This document shows, piece after piece, positions 57,539 to 64,000 of a stretch of 64,000 nucleotides of DNA (positions are counted from its first letter, which is position 1; each line of letters opens with the position of its first letter). The notes under the pieces are model-generated. The model was not told the origin of the DNA and searched no databases. It saw only the letters and a list, made by a program, of their open reading frames with translations. The stretch spans positions 620,001 through 684,000 of the forward strand of contig JAITYX010000118.1 in the NCBI GenBank assembly GCA_021018815.1, written 5' to 3'. The translations under genes and the position numbers were made by a program. This DNA is from Talinum fruticosum (lineage: Eukaryota; Streptophyta; Magnoliopsida; Caryophyllales; Talinaceae).

Positions 57539-58834
57539 TAAAGACTCGGATTCTATATGTATATCATTCGAGTACTATCAAGGAATTAGGTACCAACTTC
57601 ATCCCTTCTAAGTTTTGATTACAAGTCATTCCGAGTATTATAGAAACTATTCCGAGTGATATAGAAACTATTCCGAGTGATATAGAAACTTTTCGAGTGT
57701 TACAAAATGTTTTTATCCGTTTCGACTCGACTCGAAAGCACACTCTTGTTCATCAATTCACTTTGATGGTTCCGAGTCACTCGGACATCACTCAGATTTA
57801 TCTCATGATCAAACATTCACTCTAACTCTTTCAAACTAAGTTCTTACTTCATATTCTAAGTTAAGTGAATTACGAGCATTAATTCATCTTTCTAAAGTCG
57901 GCATGTTTTGTTTGAAGTATATTTGTCTAGATCAAGTAATCTTACTCCGATATTCTCTATCTAACTTGATCTTTCTTTAGATTGACTCGGATGGAATTTG
58001 AGTATAATGAATATTAGATTCAGAAAATTCCACTCTTTTAGGACTCGAGATAATTATGCTCTTAATTATCTTAATTAAATTATTATCTATGCCTAATCTT
58101 ATACCAAAATATTTTATACTTTGAGAACCAAAATTGGTTTACTTTTGTAGGTTATCTAAACGAGGTTATCCTACTTTTGAATTACAAAAGTAACCGACTT
58201 CAAGATGTCAAATCGCCAGCAGACAAGGCTTTTTCTACTTCGACCAAGATCCGGACAATCGTGTCGGGGTTGTTTGTTTCCAAAGCTGGAAATCTTCAAC
58301 GTTAAGCTCAACGGTGGTTTCCACCCTACTTTTCGGATACCACCGGTGGATGGGGACATCCTAAGGAGTCAAGAGTCGTTGCACAATGTTCACTGAGGAC
58401 TTCTAATCGGAAGATAGTCACAATGGCTAATCTACTTGGTCACCTATAAATAAAAGCAACTTCACAAGACTCGAAGATGGCTAAACCCGTTATTGAAATT
58501 ATATTTCTCTGTATAACACTCATTCAATCTTCTACTTACAACTCCAAGTCCGTACTTAAAATCTTTCCGAGTTGTAAAGTATTGTAATTAGTTACAAACT
58601 CTCTTTCTTACTCTCTAAGTAAGGTCCCTTGACTGAGCTGTAAGGGTTAACTTAGCTTAGTTGTCCTTAGCTGTAAAGGTTACCTCAATTAGGAAGTAAG
58701 GTTATCCTACTTGTGAATTACAAAAGTAACCGGCTTTAAGATGTCAAATCGCCAGCAGACAAGGCTTTTTCTACTTCGACCAAGATCCGGACAATCGTGT
58801 CGTGGTTGTCCGTTTCCAAACCGGAAATCTTCAA
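57539..58834 (+). mobile_element. Sirevirus-like Copia LTR, plus strand, with internal tandem duplication
   Basis: Starts TAAAGACTCGG (decayed TGAAGACTCGG). It follows the LTR to AGGAAGTA at 58,698, then jumps back: 58,699-58,834 repeats 58,163-58,298 almost exactly. The second copy is cut by the next Copia element, with TTCAA at 58,830-58,834 as the likely left target duplication. The TATA box is at 58,443-58,456. Confidence 0.75.
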
Positions 58835-60435
58835 TGAAGACTCGACGCCGCTTCTGCACAATTCCGAGTTTTAACAAAGGAATCAGGTATAAGAATTTCT
58901 CACTTATAGAGTTTTGATTCCAAGGCATTTTCCGAACCTTAGAAACTTTCCTGAGTGATATGGTATCTTCTCTAAGTGATATGGCTTTTACTTCATGTAC
59001 TTTTGCTTTTCTCTAAGTGACTCGGAAAAAGATATGTACTCACGCCTGTCTCACTCGGTTCTAAGTCCCTCATCACTTAGATATATCGCATGTTGAATTG
59101 ACTAGTATTTCGCTTAACCGCACTCGAGTCCGACTTCATGTTATAGTCCTATTCTGTTGTAGTCGGCGCTTCTAGTCCGAACCATGCTTAGTCTAGATCA
59201 AGTTTGTTTCACTCGATATTCATTGTATAACTTGATTCTCGCTTAGACTAACTCGAGATGGAATTTTGAGTTTCATGGATATTAGACTTAGAAAATTCCA
59301 TTCCTTTTCCGACTCGGATAATTAGTTACTTAATTATCTTAATTATATTATTATCTCGTGTCTAATCTTAGACCAAAGTATTTTATACTTTGAGAACCAA
59401 AATTGATTTACTTTTGTAGGTTATTCAAACGAGGATACACTTTTGAAATACAAAAGTAACCTAGCTTCAAAACGTCAAATCACTAGCAGACATGGCTTTT
59501 CCCTTCTCCGACCTAGCCCTAGAAGATTGTGTCGTGGCGTCTGCTTTCTAAATCCGGAAAACTGAAATGCCAAGCTTAACGGTGGTTTCCACCTTATCCT
59601 TCAAGACACCGCCGATGCTTTTGGGACTTCCAAGAGAGTTAAGAACCGTTGCCCAACGTTCATATCGCAACGGATACTTTCCGAGTGACTTAGAAAGTTC
59701 TTAACAACGGTCACAAAGGAGTTCCCGTAAGAAGTTGGAGATAATGGCTATGCTGCTTGGTCATCTATAAATAGAAGTCAACTCTTAAGACTTGAAGATT
59801 GCCGAACCTATTGTTAATACACGTACTTGAGCAAAGTCATTGTATTCATTCTCAATCTTCTACTTACAACTCCTACTCGTAATTCATTACTTTATGAGTT
59901 GTAAGGTCTTATACTTAGTTACAAACACTTTCTTCTTACTTTCTAGGTAAGGTCCCTTGACTAAGTCTGTAAAGGTTAACTCAACTTAGTTGCCCCTAGC
60001 TGTAAGGGTTATCTCAGCTAGGAAGTACTATATCGGATAAGGGAACTTCGAGTCTAGGAAAAACTTGTAAAGAGTTGTCTAAGGGAGCAACTCGAGTTCG
60101 ATCAGTCTACGGTATTTTGTGGACTCAAAATAATGGATTTGACTTTGTGCTTGGATTAGCACGGTCCGTGGTTTTCCGCCCCAGGAGGGTTTCCACATAA
60201 TCTCGTGTCTTAACTTTCCGAGTACATTCTAGACTCGGACATTTTCTCACTGCAGCTTTAATCGCTTCCTCACTTTTTACTAAGATTCCGAGTTCATACT
60301 TGTCTGACCTTGTTTTAGACTCGGAATGCATTTCGTCTCTACTTTGGCAAAAAGAGTTTAATCTTTACGAAAATCCTCCATCACCCTATTTATCCCCCTC
60401 TAGGGTGACTCGGACTCTCCCGAGCAAACCTCGCA
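58835..60435 (+). repeat. 5' LTR of the plus-strand Copia element
   Basis: 1,601 bp, starts TGAAGACTCG and ends AAACCTCGCA. The TATA box is at 59,764-59,776. The CACCCTA/TAGGGTG stem lies near 60,384-60,408. Confidence 0.9.
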
Positions 60436-60451
60436 ATTGGTATCGAGCCTA
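60436..60451 (+). promoter_or_regulatory. Primer-binding site of the plus-strand Copia element
   Basis: ATTGGTATCGAGCCTA directly after the LTR end, as in the minus-strand copy at 27,632-27,646. Confidence 0.85.
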
Positions 60452-60494
60452 GCCTTTCGGAAAAGATCTAACCATCCAAAGGTATAAAGATCAA

Positions 60495-62330
60495 ATGGCT
60501 CGGAACAATGGAGAGTTCGATGAAGGAAGATCTTCCAGCAGACCGCCATAATTCAAAGGATCAAATTTCGTGCACTTGGAAGAAGCTCATGGAATGCTTC
60601 CTCTTGGATCATGATGAAGATGTTTGGGACATCATACAATAGGGAAACTACATTCCCAGGAAGACAGAAGAATTTAGAATCATTCCCAAGACTAAAGCCG
60701 AGTTTACTCCAGATGAAGCGAGAGAAGTTCGAAAGAACTTCAAGGCAATGAACATTCCGATGTGCACCATCAGCTCGGAAGAATATAATCGAGTATATGC
60801 CTGTGACTCAGCCAAAGAAGTGTGGGACACACTGGTCAACACTTATGAAGGCACAAGCCAGGTCGGACAAGCGAAGATCAGCCAATATCTTCATAAATAT
60901 GAGCTATTCAAGATGGAGCCGAAGAGAACATCACTCGGATGTTCATTCGATTTATCGAGATTACCAACAATCTCAAATCTCTAGGTAAGAAGATTACACA
61001 TGAAGAAATGTGTAGAAAGATACTCGAAGCCTACCGAAGAGAAGATAGGGTCCCAAGGTGACTCGCCATAGAGGAGGCTCGGAACCTATCACTTCTAAAG
61101 CCAAACGAGCTCATCGGGAAGCTTCTCACTCATGAAATCCACTGGAAGAGGAGGATGCTGAGGGCGAGCACCAAAAAGAACATAGCACCGAAAGTCTCGA
61201 AACCAGAGAAGCGGATCCGAGTTCCTCCGACTCGAAGAGGATCCCATGGCACTTATTGCTAGAGGCTTCAAGAGAATGATGAAGCACAAAAGATGGGATA
61301 AAAGGCCAAAAGAAGAATTCTACAAGAAAGATAAGAGGGACGAGAAAAGGTAAGTATTCTTCTCCTTCAAAGTTATCTTTAACTAAGAATTCTGGATGTT
61401 TTGAGTGTGGCAGCAAAGACCACATAGTCAAAGGCTGTCCAAAAAGAAAAAGGGACAGAAAGAAGAAAAAGGCTATGATGGCCACATGGAGCGACGAGGA
61501 CTCATCGGAAGATGATGAGGAGTCGAGATGACTCAAAATGTCCGATGGCAATCTCCGACTCGAAGCCGAAAGAGAGTCGGACTTAGACTCGGATAATGAG
61601 GAAACAAATCCTCAAGAGGTAATTGAATACTTCCTCAAATTCTCCAAAGCTGATTTAGCTAAGTATATTTTTACTTTGGAAAAAAGTCCAATTCCGATTC
61701 TTCTCGTTTCAAAGAACAACTTGAGTCAATTTCGTCTGAAAGCATCTCTTTGAAAAATGAATTGGAAAAATTGAGACTTACACTCGGAGAACTCAAGACT
61801 AGTGCTCAATCCAATGAGACCGAGTCCGAGTTACTCGAAAAAGAAAATGAGCGGCTAAAGCAAAAGCTCATTGAGTCTCAAGATCTGGTCTTAAAATTTA
61901 CTCAAGGTCGGAAAAACCTTGGCATGCTCTTAGGATCTCAATGTGTCTCCTTCAGAAAAGAAGGTCTTGGTTTCAACAAAGAGGAGGAATCCAATTCCTA
62001 CTCGGAACTATTCAAAAAGGATTCCGAATTGTAAAGTTTAGGAAAGCTCGAGCATGGTCCCATTCATAAAAATGAAGGGAGGACTAAGCCCGGAAGCAGT
62101 TTACAAGAAGAAACCATCTTCCTCGGTTTCCAAAGGAAATGTTTTCAAAAAGAAAGAGACACGGACTCGGTTCTCTGAAGAAAAGACTCGAGAATCGGAC
62201 TAAACCCAAAGTCATTCAAATCGGGTTCGAAAAACCTTCTTCCTCGAAAAGGACCACGAGTAAAGAATGTTATTAGGTTCGTTAGAGGAAGTGAGAAGGG
62301 TTAGATTGTCTCTGTTTTGCAGGTCACTCG
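60495..62330 (+). pseudogene. Copia gag (plus-strand copy), frame-broken
   Basis: The ATG at 60,495 gives MARNNGEFDEGRSSSRPP, the counterpart of the start at 27,587. MECFLLDHDEDVWDII (60,592-60,640) is followed by a stop. EVRKNFKAMNIP, DSAKEVWDTLVNTYEGT and QAKISQYLHKYELFKME are intact. The zinc knuckle CFECGSKDHIVKGCP is at 61,397-61,441. Acidic LDSDNEETNPQEV (about 61,580) and a clear coiled coil (KNELEKLRLTLGELK, ESELLEKENERLKQKLIES; 61,750-61,890) follow, as in Sirevirus Gag extensions. Frame breaks occur near 60,560, 60,940, 61,060 and 61,230. Confidence 0.85.
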
Positions 62331-62334
62331 GAAG

Positions 62335-62620
62335 AGATCAAAAGGGCATTGATACCTTGACAGTGGATGTTCACGTCACATGTCGGGAGACTCGGGACTC
62401 TTTTCCGAGTTAGAGAAACATAAAGGAGGAAAGGTCACTTTTGGAGATGACAGCAAAGGCAAGATAGTTGGGATAGGCAAGATTAGAAAAGGACGCAATC
62501 TGGTCGATCCAGTTTATCTTGTCAAAGGATTAAAGTACAATCTGCTTAGCATCTCTCAATTGTGCGATAAAGGTCAAGAGGTAAGATTCACTCGGACAAA
62601 CTGTTACATTTCGATGTTAC
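62335..62620 (+). pseudogene. Copia aspartic protease (plus-strand copy)
   Basis: YLDSGCSRHMSGD with the active-site DSG at 62,359-62,367, so the catalytic motif is intact here. VTFGDDSKGKIVGIGKI, VDPVYLVKGLKYNLLSISQL and CDKGQEVRFT follow in a single open frame (62,380-62,892). A stop precedes DSG (62,348-62,352), which separates it from gag. Confidence 0.9.
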
Positions 62621-62699
62621 CACCAAGGACATCAAACTATCGGGTAAAAGATCGGGTAACACTTATATTATTCCTCTTTCGACCGAGTCGGAATTTATC

Positions 62700-63770
62700 T
62701 TGCTTAAAAGCATCTCTTCATGATGACTCATGGACATGGCATCGTAGATTAGGCCATATTAGCATGCATACTATTAAAAAATTGACATCTCATGGTCTAG
62801 TTAGGGGTTTACCTAAGCGTGCTTTTGAGAAAGATAAAGTTTGTGAAGCATGCACAAGAGGAAACAAGTCGGATCATCATTCAAATCTCTGAAGACAGTT
62901 TCCACATCCAAAGTGCTTGAGCTGCTACATATGGACTTATGTGGTGACATCCCGAGTTAAGAGTCTCGAGAGGTAAATCATATATATTTGTTATTATTGA
63001 TGATTATTCACGATTTACCTGGGTGTGTTTTCTTAAGCACAAAAATGAAGCATTGAAGGAGTTTAGCAAGCTCTGCGAGAAAAATTCAAGTTGAGTCGCA
63101 GACTCGGATTCGAAGAATCAAACCGACCATGGAAGAGAGTTTGATTACTCGGAATTCTCGGAGTTTTGCAATAAGAAAGGAATCTCTCACAACTTCTCAA
63201 CACCAAGAACTCCTCAACAAAATGGAGTAGTGGAGAGAAGAACAGAACCCTTGAAGATATAGCAAGGACGATGATGATTGAGCACAACTTACCTTATTAT
63301 TTACAGGCTGAGGCGATCAACACGACCAACTACACTCCGAATAGATGCGTCATCGGACCCATATTGAAGAAAACACCTTATGAGCTCTACAAAGGGAAGA
63401 AACCAAATATTTCCTATTTTAGACCATTTGGATGTAAATGTTTCGTTCACAACAATGGTAAGGATCACTCGACCAAGTTTGATGCTCGGTCGAGATGAAG
63501 GTATTTTTCCGGGTTATTCTTCTCACAGCAAAGCTTATCGCATTTTCAATAAGAGAACTAACAAAGTGGAAGAAAGCATCCACGTTGTGTTTGATGAGTT
63601 TGAACAGGACAAACCAAGTGAGTCTTCATACTCGGATCCGAAACTCAGCGAGAAGATGATGAAGCCGAGTCTACAAAGACTCAAGCTCAACCAGCGCGAG
63701 AATGAAGTCACTCGGAACGAAGTGACTCGGAATGAGACAACTCGGGAACACTGCTCAGAATGTTGAAGAA
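62700..63770 (+). pseudogene. Copia GAG-pre-integrase and integrase (plus-strand copy), frame-broken
   Basis: WHRRLGHISMHTIKKL (62,739 onward) and KVCEACTRGNKS form the HHCC zinc-binding region. The catalytic core is scrambled by indels between 62,890 and 63,250: the DLCGD, IKPTDHGR and NGVVERR segments are in different frames. From 63,271 one frame reads MMIEHNLPYYLQAEAINTTN, KTPYELYKGKKPNISYF and GCKCFVHNNGKD; after another shift, FPGYSSHSKAYRIFNKRTNK and VEESIHVVFDEFEQ. A Thr-Arg-rich stretch (NEVTRNEVTRNETTRE, 63,700-63,750) built on ACTCGG repeats ends the readable frame. Confidence 0.85.
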
Positions 63771-64000
63771 CAATATGATGAACAAGTTCACTCAGAACAA
63801 GGTTACGGAGGACGAGTAGTTCAATCTACAAATCCGGTGAATCGGAGAACAGGTAGAGCTTTCAAGTTCACTTCTAGTCACCCACTAGAAAACATATTAT
63901 CTAATATCAACGAGTGGGGTAAGAACTCGTTTCTCTCTTCAAAATCTATGTGCATTCACTGCATTCATCTCATTAACCGAACCCAAAATGCACTAGATGC
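63771..64000 (+). other. Linker before the reverse transcriptase
   Basis: Pol linker of the same element, variable and frame-broken; NRTQNALDA at the window edge immediately precedes the start of the reverse transcriptase by comparison with 24,110 on the minus strand. Confidence 0.6.

Larger units (their letters stand above)
58835..64000 (+). mobile_element. Sirevirus-like Copia element, plus strand, cut by the window end
   Basis: 5' LTR (58,835-60,435), initiator-Met-like primer-binding site, gag, protease and integrase; the window ends just before the reverse transcriptase segment EWVEAMQEEL of the related copy. Frame breaks in each gene, again often at CGG sites (for example CTCGAGAGG in place of CTCGGAGG at 62,965). 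Confidence 0.9.

Overview
This window looks like repeat-dense nuclear DNA of a flowering plant with a large genome. I found no intact host gene. The evidence is nested plant LTR retrotransposons (Ty1/Copia of Sirevirus type and Ty3/Gypsy of Tat type), CACTA, MULE and hAT DNA transposons, long TA and GA microsatellites, and a decayed piece of plant 45S rDNA. The species cannot be named from the sequence. Nearly all recognisable coding sequence is transposon protein broken by stops and frameshifts.

Left part (1-16,500). After low-complexity DNA with TA microsatellites there is a 1.25 kb MULE-type element with long CT/GA-rich terminal inverted repeats and a 9-bp target duplication (4,326-5,571). 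Next is a 5.0 kb CACTA element (5,811-10,808, 3-bp duplication ATT). It carries hairpin arrays near one end, a decayed PTTA/En-Spm transposase and a Ulp1-like protease domain. It sits in what looks like a chromovirus LTR, whose end and polypurine tract lie at 10,809-11,027. Then come a 21-bp minisatellite (11,110-11,960), a relic of rDNA spacer and external transcribed spacer ending in about 145 bp of the 18S 5' end, and a second copy of part of that spacer. From 14,041 the 3' part of a Tat-type Gypsy element begins; it holds an antisense plant-mobile-domain ORF just before its polypurine tract.

Middle part (16,529-43,513). This is one Gypsy LTR split by nested insertions. A second Gypsy copy of the same LTR family, on the minus strand and without pol, is inserted with duplication GACAC (16,933-39,093). 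Its 3' LTR is split by a complete 10.8 kb Sirevirus-like Copia element (18,410-29,177, duplication TCCTT) with gag, protease, integrase, reverse transcriptase, RNase H and an extra downstream ORF. Its leader holds a Copia LTR and a perfect 64-bp inverted repeat. The outer LTR is also split by an Athila-like solo LTR (40,371-43,184, duplication TGTTT) that itself contains a hAT MITE.

Right part (43,514-64,000). An unresolved AT-rich then GA-rich stretch holds another hAT-like element (45,668-46,339). A decayed plus-strand Tat gag-protease region (47,290-48,870) follows, then a second, deleted copy of the gag-only Gypsy family (50,997-54,387), the 3' third of another Sirevirus-like element on the minus strand (54,388-57,538), a partly duplicated Copia LTR (57,539-58,834), and the 5' LTR, gag, protease and integrase of a plus-strand Sirevirus-like element that leaves the window just before its reverse transcriptase.

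The layers give a relative order: the outer Tat LTR is older than the gag-only Gypsy, which is older than the nearly identical-LTR Copia. Many differences between young copies are small indels or changes at CGG/CCG sites, which raises the possibility of uncorrected long-read errors at methylated cytosines.
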